Source: Yinghuangia elevatio (GTDB lineage: Bacteria > Actinomycetota > Actinomycetes > Streptomycetales > Streptomycetaceae). From it: a stretch of DNA of 36,319 nt. The notes under the pieces were generated by a model, which was not told the DNA's origin, made no database searches, and worked only from the letters and a program-made list of their open reading frames with translations. The stretch lies in NCBI RefSeq assembly GCF_040649515.1, contig NZ_JBEZFP010000097.1:1-36319 (forward strand), in the 5' to 3' direction. Of the stretch, positions 7,028 to 15,474 are shown piece by piece; within the stretch, counting starts at the first letter, position 1; the number at the start of each line of letters is the position of its first letter. The position numbers and the translations under genes are program-made.

Positions 7028-9004
7028 TCAGAGCAGGTGCCGCACCGCGCGGTAGGCGGCGTCGAACGCGGCGTGCGTGTAGCCGAAGGCCTCGGCGTCG
7101 GAGTTTGCGATCGCGATGCGACCGACCGGGCGGCGGGCTTTGGCGTACGGCCGCTGCTCCTCCGGCCCGAACAGCGCCGGATCGTCGAGGGAGTTGTACT
7201 CGTACGCGTAGCCGTGCGCCCACCGGTTCACGGTGATGGCGGTGATGTCCCGGCCGGGGTCGAAGCCGTACGACCCGAGCGCGCGGGTCATCGAGTCGCG
7301 GATCTCCCGCTCGAAGTCCTCGAAAGGCATGCGGATCAGCGTCCGGCGGCCCGCCTTGTGCTGGTCACGGCACTTGAGCCCGGGCGAGTTCGGGGTCGCG
7401 GACAACGAGATCACGGTGGGCAGTTCGGGCTGGTGCGGCATCGTGAAGTCGCCGATGTCGGTGACGGTCGGCAGGCCGAAGCTGCTGAAGAAGCGGGTCG
7501 GCGTGCTGACGTTGCGCACCCGCGCGGCGGCGAAGGCGCGCCAGTCGCGCAGCGCGACGCGTGTGTAGACGAGCGGGACCTTGACGCCGTACCGCATGGC
7601 CTCGATCTGGTCGGCCTTCAACTCGGGCATGACGTAGGACGCCACCGAGTTCCAGCACGCCATCACGACGCCCTTGGTGCGGACCCGGTAGCTCCGGCCG
7701 CCCTGGGAGTAGCTGACGACGGCGCCGCGGCGTCCGTCGTTGCGGACGTCGAACGCCGTGCTGGACAGCCGGATGCGGACGTCGGAGTCCGGGTGGTCGA
7801 GGCGGTCGTACCGGGCGTGCGCGGTGGGGATCTTCCGCCAGTCGAGCCGGTTCTCCTCGAACGCGTGCGGGACGAGCTTGTTCACCAGCAGGCGCGCCAC
7901 CGAGGCATTGCCCTCGGGGAAGTAGAAGTTGCCGTCCTCGTCGGTCTCCGCGAGATGCATCAGCGGGGTGAACCCGGCACCCGGCCACGGCGTGTGCGCC
8001 AGGTTGAGACCGCCGAAGCCGGGCTGCCCGGTGGCCCAGGCGTCGGCCGAGGAGACCCGGTCGACGTCCACGCCCCACAGGCCGTTGGTGCCGCGCCGCA
8101 TGACCGCGAGCGCGTCGTCGTCCATGCCGATCTTCTCGCGCAGGTACGTCTCGTATGGCGTACGGGCGAGGATCTCCTTCTTCTGGGCGTCCGTCAGGCC
8201 CGGGTAGAAGTCCTCGGTGGTGCTGTAGAGGCGGACCAGTGCGGCCTTGCTCGCCGCGCTCATCGGGAGCTTCTGCGCGAACGACGCCCAGGACTCGCCG
8301 GATTCGCGGATGACGAGCTGGTCCTTGCCCCAGCGCTCGGAGTTGAACAGCGTCGCGCTGCGCAGCCCGTACGGCGTGTACGCGTCGCTCTTGACCGTCG
8401 CCTCAAGGCCCTTCAGGTCGATGCCGAGGTCCTTGGTCACCAGGTCGTATGCCGCGCGGTTCCAGGTGCTCGGGGTGTCCAGGTTGACAGTGCCGCCGTT
8501 CGACAGCAGCATCGTGCGGCCCACGTGGAACTCGTTGCGGCGGGCGTGGCCGCCGAAGTCGTCGAGCGCGTCGAGGATCAGGATGCGGGCCCGGGAGCCG
8601 GCCGCCTTGCGGTAGAAGTGCGCCGCGGCCAGGCCGCTGAGGCCGCCGCCGACCACGACCAGGTCGTACGTCTCACGCAGTTCGGTGATGCGGCCGGGCG
8701 TGAAGGCTCCGTCGCGGACGGCGTGGGCGACGTCGTACGCACCGGCCTGCTGGCCGCGCAGGCCGGTCTGGGTCGGCGGGTAGGGCTTGCCGGAACCGCC
8801 GTTGCCGCCGTGGCCGTTGCCGCCGCCGTTCCCGGGGCCGCCGTTTCCGGGGCGGCCGTGCGAGCCTCCGGACGAGGCCGACGCGACGCTCGGGAACGCG
8901 GCGGAGGCGGCCACCACGGCGGCGCTGAGGGCCACGCCGTCCAGGAAGTCCCGGCGGGTGATCTTCCGGTCCATCCCGAGTTCGCGGTCGCTGAATCTGG
9001 ACAT
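7028..9004 (-). CDS. Tat-exported FAD-dependent oxidoreductase, spermidine-dehydrogenase-like
   Basis: A 658-residue flavoprotein. The leader has a twin-arginine motif (ITRRDFLDG) followed by a hydrophobic stretch, indicating folded export by Tat. A Gly/Asn/His-rich linker lies at about residues 45-75. The FAD-binding Rossmann motif VVVGGGLSGLAAAHFYRKAA begins near residue 118 and ends with the acidic LILDA. The N-terminal pattern (ELGMDRKITRRDFLDG) and overall plan resemble spermidine dehydrogenase of the SpdH type, which oxidises polyamines, but the true substrate is not shown. ATG 9004 has GGGGG about six bases upstream. The upstream region has an inverted repeat that may control it. It is on the same strand as the efflux pump but 342 nt away, so separate transcription is likely. 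Confidence 0.8.
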   Translation of the reverse strand: MSRFSDRELGMDRKITRRDFLDGVALSAAVVAASAAFPSVASASSGGSHGRPGNGGPGNGGGNGHGGNGGSGKPYPPTQTGLRGQQAGAYDVAHAVRDGAFTPGRITELRETYDLVVVGGGLSGLAAAHFYRKAAGSRARILILDALDDFGGHARRNEFHVGRTMLLSNGGTVNLDTPSTWNRAAYDLVTKDLGIDLKGLEATVKSDAYTPYGLRSATLFNSERWGKDQLVIRESGESWASFAQKLPMSAASKAALVRLYSTTEDFYPGLTDAQKKEILARTPYETYLREKIGMDDDALAVMRRGTNGLWGVDVDRVSSADAWATGQPGFGGLNLAHTPWPGAGFTPLMHLAETDEDGNFYFPEGNASVARLLVNKLVPHAFEENRLDWRKIPTAHARYDRLDHPDSDVRIRLSSTAFDVRNDGRRGAVVSYSQGGRSYRVRTKGVVMACWNSVASYVMPELKADQIEAMRYGVKVPLVYTRVALRDWRAFAAARVRNVSTPTRFFSSFGLPTVTDIGDFTMPHQPELPTVISLSATPNSPGLKCRDQHKAGRRTLIRMPFEDFEREIRDSMTRALGSYGFDPGRDITAITVNRWAHGYAYEYNSLDDPALFGPEEQRPYAKARRPVGRIAIANSDAEAFGYTHAAFDAAYRAVRHLL

Positions 9005-9346
9005 GCATAACCCCCAGAAGGGAATGTGCTGATTCCGAAGCTGGATTGCCTGTTCGGGATGGTATCCAGTTGGTCATCGGACAATGAAGAACGAAATCAA
9101 TTGTCTAATGAGCAATATTCTGCGGATTTAGTTGTCGCTGAGTTGTCGATCCGACAGTGCGGCGTAGCCGGAAAGATAGGTGGAAACGCGGCATTCCGCC
9201 GCAAGGTCCAGGGGTACGAGTCGGGCCAGAGGCCCGAAAAGCGGGACTGCGGAATCTGCGCCCGGACGGCGCCCATCGCGCGTAGACGGCACAGGTATCC
9301 GAAGGTCCCCAGGCACGCCCGGGGACCGGATCGGAGCTTCCGCGCG
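9005..9346. other. 342-bp intergenic region, AT-richer, no gene seen
   Basis: The region lies between the efflux pump stop and the flavoprotein start. The part from about 9040 to 9160 is clearly AT-richer than the surroundings and holds the inverted repeat at 9074-9111, plus two copies of GTTGTCG a few bases apart (about 9130-9150). The pump-proximal half returns to high GC and carries a weak hairpin (GGTCCCC at 9304, GGGGACC at 9321) that may end the pump transcript. Small open frames here have no convincing start sites. Confidence 0.6.
9074..9111. promoter_or_regulatory. Long-spaced inverted repeat upstream of the flavoprotein gene
   Basis: TCATCGGACAAT (9074-9085) and ATTGTCTAATGA (9100-9111) match as an inverted repeat at 10 of 12 positions, with the inner six perfect (GACAAT/ATTGTC), separated by 14 nt. 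It lies 70-107 nt upstream of the flavoprotein start in AT-rich DNA, where a promoter operator would be expected. The binding protein is unknown. Confidence 0.45.
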
Positions 9347-11062
9347 TCAACCCACGTGTACGCCCTCGTGGTGTTCGATGCGCCTGGGCAGGGCCAGGAT
9401 CAGGACGGACACCAGGACCATGCCCCCCGCGACGCCGTACAGCGTGCGCTGGAACGAGCGGGCGAAGTCGGTCGCCCCCGCCTCGCGCCCTGCCTTCTCC
9501 ACCGCCTGCAGCACGTTGTCCCGCACGGGCTGCGGGAGTTGGCGCAGCGGGGCATCATCGCACGACGCGGGGACGACGGCGGGGTCCTGCTCCTCGGTGC
9601 GGTCCCGCACGCAGTCGCGGAAGCCCGCGACCATTTGGTCCTGCGCGGGCCCGTGGATGCCCGCCGCCGCCAGGTCGCGCCGCAACTGCGGTGCGGCGGA
9701 CGACGCTGCGGGCCCGGCCTGTGCGGTGAGGAGACCGAAGAAGATCACACCGACCACCGCGATGCCGATCGCGTTGCCGAGCTGGTTGACCGCGTTGAGC
9801 ACGCCGGACGCCGACCCCGCGTCCTTCTCCGCGACGCCCGACAGCACGGTGTCGGCGAGCGGCGGGAGCAGCAGCCCCATGCCCAGGCCCGCGACCACCA
9901 GAGGGACCAGCATCTGCCACGCGGATATGCCGGTGCCGAAGTGGTCGACGGCCCACGCGTACACGAGCATGCCGACGGCCATCACCACCGCGCCGAGGCT
10001 CAGCACGTGGCGGCCGAGCCGGGGCACCAGGAACTGGATCGACAGCCCCGCCGCGACCGAGACGCCGAGCGAGAACGGAACGCCCGCAAGACCCGCGTGC
10101 AGCGGCTTCCAGCCGAGCCCGAGCTGCTGGTAGAGGCTCCACGTGAGGAAGAACGCCGCCATGCAGCCCTGGAACAGCAGCAGCACCAGCATGCCCGCGG
10201 AGAACGAACGGGCCTTGAACAAACCCAGTTCGACCAGGGGTGAGCCGTCGCGGCGGGTCTTGACGCGCTCGTACGCGACGAACACCGCGAAGAGCGGCAG
10301 GGATCCGGCCATCAGCGCGAACGTCCACCACGGCCAGTCCAGTTCGCGGCCCTGCACCAGCGGGAAGACGAGCATGAGCAGCGCCGTCGTAATGAGGCCG
10401 ACACCGACAAGGTCCAGCTTGAGCGCGTGCGGCGCCTTGGACTCGCGTACGTACACCAGCGTCGCGACGATGCCGAGGATCCCCACCGGGATGTTCACCA
10501 GGAAGATCGGCCGCCAGCCCCAGCCGAACACGTCGGCCTCGATGAGGAGTCCGCCCACGATGGGGCCGCTGATCGCGGCCATGCCCGCGATGGCGCCGTA
10601 CATCCCGAAGACCTTGCCGCGCTCGGACGGCGGGAAGGTGACGTGCACGATGGCGAGGATCTGCGGCACCATGATCGCCGCCATGAGGCCCTGGAACGCC
10701 CTTGCCCCGACGAGCATTCCGGGCCCGGTCGCGATGCCGCACAGCAGCGACGCGACGGTGAACCCCGTCATGCCGATCAGGAACAGGCGTCGGCGTCCGA
10801 AGATGTCCCCAAGCCGCCCGCCGGTGATCAGAACGACCGCGAAGGAGAGCGCGTACGCCGCCACGATCCACTGGATGGACGCGTAGCTCGCCCCCAGCTC
10901 GTCCTGGATCGCCGGGATCGCGACGTTGACGATCGTGACGTCCAGCAGATCCATGAACCCCGCGGTGAGCACGACCGCGAGCGCGATCCACCGCCGCCGG
11001 TCGAGTTCCGGCTCTTCCTCGCCCCCGCCGTGGTCCGCCGCCTTCTCGATGGTGTCGGCCAT
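9347..11062 (-). CDS. DHA2-family (EmrB/QacA-type) 14-TM multidrug efflux transporter
   Basis: A 571-residue major facilitator superfamily pump expected to export drugs or other small amphipathic molecules by proton antiport. The first membrane helix carries LDVTIVNVAIPAIQ, the motif of 14-helix drug:H+ antiporters. GGRLGDIFGRRRLF is the loop 2-3 motif A. A long extracytoplasmic insert with two Cys (DCVRDRTEEQ, VPASCDD) lies before the last helix. I chose ATG 11062 because GGGGAGG lies about four bases upstream; an ATG at 11107 would add 15 residues without a site. The promoter region carries two adjacent inverted repeats but no local TetR or MarR gene. The divergent neighbour is the twelve-HTH protein. 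Confidence 0.92.
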   Translation of the reverse strand: MADTIEKAADHGGGEEEPELDRRRWIALAVVLTAGFMDLLDVTIVNVAIPAIQDELGASYASIQWIVAAYALSFAVVLITGGRLGDIFGRRRLFLIGMTGFTVASLLCGIATGPGMLVGARAFQGLMAAIMVPQILAIVHVTFPPSERGKVFGMYGAIAGMAAISGPIVGGLLIEADVFGWGWRPIFLVNIPVGILGIVATLVYVRESKAPHALKLDLVGVGLITTALLMLVFPLVQGRELDWPWWTFALMAGSLPLFAVFVAYERVKTRRDGSPLVELGLFKARSFSAGMLVLLLFQGCMAAFFLTWSLYQQLGLGWKPLHAGLAGVPFSLGVSVAAGLSIQFLVPRLGRHVLSLGAVVMAVGMLVYAWAVDHFGTGISAWQMLVPLVVAGLGMGLLLPPLADTVLSGVAEKDAGSASGVLNAVNQLGNAIGIAVVGVIFFGLLTAQAGPAASSAAPQLRRDLAAAGIHGPAQDQMVAGFRDCVRDRTEEQDPAVVPASCDDAPLRQLPQPVRDNVLQAVEKAGREAGATDFARSFQRTLYGVAGGMVLVSVLILALPRRIEHHEGVHVG

Positions 11063-11368
11063 GCTGCCTCCCCGTTGCACGAACCTCCGCGTGCTTGATT
11101 GTGCCAATCACCTTGTGAACGGATTCACGCGGGGTGCCCAGCGGTAACAGCGTTGGCATTCCTACTGGTTGGTCGCCCTCTGTCGTGCAGTGCGCTTCCG
11201 ACGAGGCGCCTTCCCGCCCAACGCCGAGGTCGAGTTCCCCGCGTCGCGCTATCCCCGGAGCGCGGCACACCGTAAGAGGCTTGAAATGCCCCATTCGCTC
11301 GCCGGATGATCGGGAGCTGTCAAGTGCGGTCGAGGGGAGTACGCAGGGCACAGCCAAGCGGGGGTGAC
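11063..11368. other. Divergent intergenic region between efflux pump and multi-HTH gene
   Basis: This 306-bp spacer must hold both promoters. The pump-proximal third contains the two inverted repeats annotated at 11096-11128. The rest is mixed-composition DNA in which I see no gene, no strong hairpin and no obvious consensus promoter. An ATG at 11306 would extend the multi-HTH protein by 21 residues but lacks a ribosome-binding site. Confidence 0.6.
11096..11128. promoter_or_regulatory. Two adjacent perfect inverted repeats upstream of the efflux pump
   Basis: TGATTG-TGC-CAATCA (11096-11110) and GTGAA-CGGA-TTCAC (11115-11128) are each perfect and sit side by side, 34-66 nt upstream of the pump start. 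This spacing is typical for operators of a TetR-like or XRE-like repressor that controls an efflux gene. Which protein binds is not shown. Confidence 0.5.
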
Positions 11369-14300
11369 ATGGCCGGGGAGAACGAGCCCAACCCCTGGAT
11401 AGCCGCAGGCCAAGCCGCCCACGACCGCGCCGTCCGCACCCAGGACCAGGCCATCGAGACCCAGGACCAGGGCGTCGCCACCCAGGACGAGGCGGTGGGC
11501 ACACAGGATCAGGTTGCCGACCGAGAGGCACCACCGAACAACCTCCGTGCCGCCCGAGGCCATTTGACGCAACAGCAACTGTCCGACCGGTCGGGTGTGC
11601 CCCGCGACCAGATCGGCAGGATCGAAACCGGCGCGCGACGCGCCTCCCCGACAACGGCACAGGCCTTGGCCGACGCACTGGGAACCACGCCGGAAGCGCT
11701 GGCCCTCAACGAGAAGCGCGAGCACCCGGTTGCGACCGCCCGCAAGGCCGCTGGCCTGACCCAGCGGGGACTCGCCGAACGGACTGGCCTCAACCAGGCA
11801 ACCATCGCGGCACTGGAAAGCGGCGGCCAGGAATATCTACGGCTCGACAACGCCCACCGTGTGGCGTCGGCGTTGTCGACGGACATCAGGAGCCTGGGCC
11901 TTCTGCCCGACGGCCTGCATCCGGTGGCCGAACGACGTTGGGAAGAGGGCCTGACGGCTTCGCAGGTCGCCGAGCGGGCGGGCGTTTCCCGATCTCACCT
12001 CAACCACATCGAATCCGGTGCGAAGTCTGCCTCGCCCGCGACCGCGGAGGCACTGGCGAGCGTCCTGGGCAGCACCCCGGAAGCCCTGGGATTCATGTCC
12101 GACCCGTCGGCGGCCGCGCCTACCCATCCGGTGGCGGTATCCCGTCTCGCCGCCGGGATGACGCCGACCGAGCTCGCGGAACGGGCCAACGTCAGTCCCT
12201 CCTACATCAGCCGCATCGAGAGCGGACAGATGACGCACCCGCGCATCGGACCCGCACACGCCATTGCCGCCGCCCTGGGCACCGACGTCAGAACGCTGGG
12301 TTTCATCCCCGCGGAACTCCATCCGCTGGCCGAACGCCGGTGGGAGCGCGGATTCACCCAGGAACAGCTCGCTGAGGCGTCGGGCATCGCACGGTCGGTG
12401 GTGGCACGCATCGAGGACGGCCGGAAGCAACCGGACGCCGAGACGCTTGCGGCCTTGGGAGCGGTCCTCGACGGTGATCAGCCTCCGCAGCCCAAGGCAC
12501 CTCGGGCGGAAGCCCGGCCGTCCAAGACAGTCCGCGCTTCCGCGCCTGCGCCCGAGCCCGAGCCGCAACGCATGGTCACGGTCTCCGAACTGGCGGACTC
12601 CGCCCTCCGGCGCGAGCGCGAGGCCCTGGGCATGTCGCGGGCGGCACTGGCCGAGGCTGCCGGAGTGAGCAAGGAGGCGATTGCGGGGATCGAGACAGGG
12701 AGGACCAGGGAACCCTGGCATGCGACCGTGCGGTCGCTCCAGTCGGCCCTGATCGCCAACGGCGCGGACTTCGTGGCCGAACCGGACTTCGACCTGCAGG
12801 GCGCGCGAGAGGCACTGGGGGTGTCAGGCCCGCAACTGGCGGAGCGTGCGGGCATAGCGAGGACCACGCTCCGCGAGATCGAAGTGAACGGTCAGCGCCC
12901 CACCGTTCAGGTGATGGACGCGCTGCGTGCGGCGGTGGACGACTTCGCGAGCAACACCGCGCCGGGCATCCGTGAGCAGCGTGAGCAACTTGGTCTGACT
13001 CAGATACAGCTGGCGACGCGCGCCGGGATCCAGCGACAGACCCTTGCGGGCCTGGAATCGGGCGAACTCCAAAGCCAGCACATCACTCGTCGCGCGGTGG
13101 AGGACGCATTGTCGACCGCCAGGGACGAGCTCGGAGGGGACCCGAACTTCGACGTGGCTGCCGAACGCCACGCATTGGGGCTGACGCAGGGCGAGCTCGC
13201 CGGTCGTGCGGGAGTGATCAGCAATGCCGTGTCGGAGCTCGAACGAGGGGAAACAACGCGGGACTTCGATCTCCGCGTGGCGGTGCGACGAGCGCTGGAC
13301 GAGGTTGCCGCGGAAGGAGGAGAAGCTGCGGGCCGACTCGACTTCGACGTCGCGGAGATGAGATCCCACCTCGGGCTCACCCAGACGGCCCTGGCGGAAA
13401 GAGCCGGTGTGCACGAGCACACCGTGGCCAACGCCGAGACGGGGAAGTACGAGCGTCCCGCCCGCGCGACCGTCGAAGGGATCCGTACGGCAATCGCGGA
13501 TGTGGTCACCGAGATCACCGCCGAACGGAACTTCGATCCGGCGCCGGTGCGTGAGGCGTTCGGCCTGACGGTCGATCAACTGGCCGCGCGGTCGGGCATC
13601 GGGGCCGAGACGATCCGGGCGATCGAGCGTGGGGACAGGGCGACGCCTCGTGCCCAGACGATGACCGCCTTGCGCACCGCCCTTGCGGACGTGGCGAACG
13701 ATTTCGCGAACGGCCGAAGCCCGGACTTGCCGCCGGACGAGCCTTCGGTCCGGGTAAGTGTGGAGGAGTACAGCGAGGTCCGCCGCGACCGGGAGGTCGG
13801 CGACCTGACGGTCGAGGAGTTGGCGGAGCTGTCGGGTGTGCCCGTCGCGGTAATCAATCGCATCGAGGCCGAGCCGGACTACCAGCCGGGTGAGGCGGTG
13901 ATGCGGGCACTGCGCGAGGGGTTCAACCAGGCCGACGTGATCCGCTACGCCGAGGGGGGTACGCCTGACGGGCCGTCGGCCGACGCGGAGGCCACGAAGC
14001 CGGCCGCGGAGGCCACGAACCCGGCCGGAGAGGTCCCCGCATCTGTAGTGGAGGGGCGCGTCTCGGTGCCGGTGGGACCGCTTCGGGTGGAGGTGCCGGA
14101 TGCGCCGGCGCGGCCGGAGCTTCCCGCTGCTCCGCCGCTTCCTCCGCATCTGACGCGACTGGGGGAGCAGGCCGCCTACTTCGATGCCAGCATGCGCGGT
14201 TTTCCGGCCGGTCGGGAGGCCGGTGCCGCCGCGGCGGCCGCGGCGGAGGTGCCGTGGGGACAGGAAGCTGGGAACGCGGGCCGGGCACCCGTGCTGAGTG

Positions 14301-15076
14301 TCGACCACGGCGGCGAGCGGCTTGCCGAGGCGCGGCGTACGGCTTCCGAGAACGATGTCGGGGCTGACGAACAGGTCGGCGTCGACTGGGAGGCGGAGGC
14401 TCCGCTCACCGCTCCGGTGGGAGCGGCCGACGCGGCCCGGGGAGCCGATGCCCTTCGGGAGGCCACCTTTTCGCCGACCGGGCCGGGGAGCGGGCTGACC
14501 GCCGCAGAGGTCCACCAGCAGCGGTTCGAGCAGTCCGCGTGGGACGGTTTCCAGCAGGGGTGGACCCAGACGATGGCCGAACGGGCTTTGCTGGAGGCCC
14601 GGAACCGTCCGGAACTCGCCGCGCCGGATGTCACACCGGACTTGCACGCCGACGCGCTTGCCGCGATCGGCCACGCCCCGGGCGGTACGCCGCCGCAGGC
14701 CGCTCCCGCCGCCGGGTTGGAAGCGCGACGCGGGGCCGAAGCCGAGACGGGCGGCGAACCGGGAGGGGCTGCGCGGCCGGGGACGGCTTCGGGCGAGCGT
14801 GGTGTCGACGATCCCGCTCCGCGCCCGGGAGCGCCTGGCCCTGAGACGTCAGGCTCTGATCCCGCACCGGAACCGGCGCCGCAGGTGGGGATGTCGGGCC
14901 CGGCGGGGCCGGTTTCGGGTGCGGACCCGGCCATCCTCGGGCTGTCGACGGCTGCTACGCGTTCGACGGCTGCCCCCGAGCAATCGGTCGCCGAGTCGGA
15001 GCCCGCCCCGGCGCCGACGCCCGCGCCCGAGCTCTCCACGAGTCCCGCGCTGGAGCGAGAGCAGAGCAAGGAGTAG
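11369..15076 (+). CDS. Giant protein with twelve tandem XRE-type helix-turn-helix units
   Basis: A 1235-residue protein starting at ATG 11369, with GGGGGTG upstream. Residues 21-48 are four copies of a seven-residue unit ending TQDQ/TQDE. Residues about 58-857 hold twelve XRE-like HTH units of the LTQ..LA.R.GV...I..IE.G pattern, near 58-110, 119-178, 185-240, 254-311, 319-368, 411-464, 476-525, 532-583, 595-644, 660-713, 724-777 and 801-857. A Pro/Ala/Glu linker (about 370-400) divides units 1-5 from 6-12. Residues about 860-1235 are Ala/Pro/Glu/Gly-rich, with one more ordered patch (EVHQQRFEQSAWDGFQQGW) and no catalytic motif I recognise. There is no signal peptide or membrane segment. XRE units bind DNA, usually as dimers, so this may be a covalent multi-site DNA binder, or the units may have been recruited for protein contacts. 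I do not recognise a named family. Confidence 0.85.
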   Translation: MAGENEPNPWIAAGQAAHDRAVRTQDQAIETQDQGVATQDEAVGTQDQVADREAPPNNLRAARGHLTQQQLSDRSGVPRDQIGRIETGARRASPTTAQALADALGTTPEALALNEKREHPVATARKAAGLTQRGLAERTGLNQATIAALESGGQEYLRLDNAHRVASALSTDIRSLGLLPDGLHPVAERRWEEGLTASQVAERAGVSRSHLNHIESGAKSASPATAEALASVLGSTPEALGFMSDPSAAAPTHPVAVSRLAAGMTPTELAERANVSPSYISRIESGQMTHPRIGPAHAIAAALGTDVRTLGFIPAELHPLAERRWERGFTQEQLAEASGIARSVVARIEDGRKQPDAETLAALGAVLDGDQPPQPKAPRAEARPSKTVRASAPAPEPEPQRMVTVSELADSALRREREALGMSRAALAEAAGVSKEAIAGIETGRTREPWHATVRSLQSALIANGADFVAEPDFDLQGAREALGVSGPQLAERAGIARTTLREIEVNGQRPTVQVMDALRAAVDDFASNTAPGIREQREQLGLTQIQLATRAGIQRQTLAGLESGELQSQHITRRAVEDALSTARDELGGDPNFDVAAERHALGLTQGELAGRAGVISNAVSELERGETTRDFDLRVAVRRALDEVAAEGGEAAGRLDFDVAEMRSHLGLTQTALAERAGVHEHTVANAETGKYERPARATVEGIRTAIADVVTEITAERNFDPAPVREAFGLTVDQLAARSGIGAETIRAIERGDRATPRAQTMTALRTALADVANDFANGRSPDLPPDEPSVRVSVEEYSEVRRDREVGDLTVEELAELSGVPVAVINRIEAEPDYQPGEAVMRALREGFNQADVIRYAEGGTPDGPSADAEATKPAAEATNPAGEVPASVVEGRVSVPVGPLRVEVPDAPARPELPAAPPLPPHLTRLGEQAAYFDASMRGFPAGREAGAAAAAAAEVPWGQEAGNAGRAPVLSVDHGGERLAEARRTASENDVGADEQVGVDWEAEAPLTAPVGAADAARGADALREATFSPTGPGSGLTAAEVHQQRFEQSAWDGFQQGWTQTMAERALLEARNRPELAAPDVTPDLHADALAAIGHAPGGTPPQAAPAAGLEARRGAEAETGGEPGGAARPGTASGERGVDDPAPRPGAPGPETSGSDPAPEPAPQVGMSGPAGPVSGADPAILGLSTAATRSTAAPEQSVAESEPAPAPTPAPELSTSPALEREQSKE
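11429..11512 (+). repeat. Four 21-bp coding repeats (seven-residue TQDQ units)
   Basis: Residues 21-48 of the multi-HTH protein read AVRTQDQ, AIETQDQ, GVATQDE, AVGTQDQ. Each is encoded by 21 nt. The heptad spacing with a hydrophobic residue at a fixed position is compatible with a short coiled coil or helix that could drive oligomerisation. Confidence 0.75.
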
Positions 15077-15100
15077 TGCCGCCTGCGCCGCGTCCCGCGC

Positions 15101-15122
15101 GGAGCGCACCCGTGTGCGCTCC
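15101..15122 (+). terminator. Hairpin terminator after the multi-HTH gene
   Basis: GGAGCGCAC (15101-15109) and GTGCGCTCC (15114-15122) form a perfect 9-bp stem with a 4-nt loop, 25 nt after the stop codon. TCTGTGCTT follows. It probably ends the multi-HTH transcript before the small secreted protein gene. Confidence 0.6.
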
Positions 15123-15217
15123 TCTGTGCTTCCGAACGCCCTGCGCCGGGCGTTACCCAGGGCGCCGGCCGCCGTTGGGGTGGGTGGTGGTGCCAACTCC
15201 CTTCTGGAGGACCGAAG

Positions 15218-15472
15218 ATGATCAAGCGCGGCAGGGTGGGGCTTGGCAGGGTGGGCGCGCTTGCGGGCGCCGTGGCGGCCGTCGGGGTCGCGTTGCCCGG
15301 GACGGCGGCCGCGGTGAGCGCGGACGGCGGGGACATCGAGGGCGTCACCGTATGGCGCGCGCCGGGGCAGATCGAGACGTTGACGGGGGACGTGTGGACG
15401 ATGCGCGGCTGCGCGTACGGTCTCTTTCCGCCGCACGTCGCGATGTCCTGCCGCTACCAGGTGACCACCTGA
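15218..15472 (+). CDS. Small secreted protein of unknown function
   Basis: An 84-residue protein with a clear signal peptide (LGRVGALAGAVAAVGVALPG, then TAAAVSA, with cleavage likely after an Ala). The mature part is about 50 residues and has two Cys (MRGCAYG and MSCRYQ) that could form one disulphide. GGAGG lies 8 nt before ATG 15218. The stop is only a few bases before the end of the convergent alpha-glucosidase gene at 15475. No family recognised. Confidence 0.7.
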   Translation: MIKRGRVGLGRVGALAGAVAAVGVALPGTAAAVSADGGDIEGVTVWRAPGQIETLTGDVWTMRGCAYGLFPPHVAMSCRYQVTT

Positions 15473-15474
15473 AC

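Noticed and set aside
7037..9010. 657-codon plus-strand frame opposite the flavoprotein
   Set aside because: Antisense shadow; the minus strand has the Tat leader and FAD motif.
12824..14674. 616-codon minus-strand frame opposite the multi-HTH gene
   Set aside because: Composition is Arg/Gly/His-rich with no motif, while the plus strand shows repeated well-formed HTH units.
11369..15076. Prophage or integrative element around the multi-HTH gene
   Set aside because: No integrase, attachment repeat, tRNA, relaxase or phage gene is seen on either side, and the neighbours are chromosomal-type genes.
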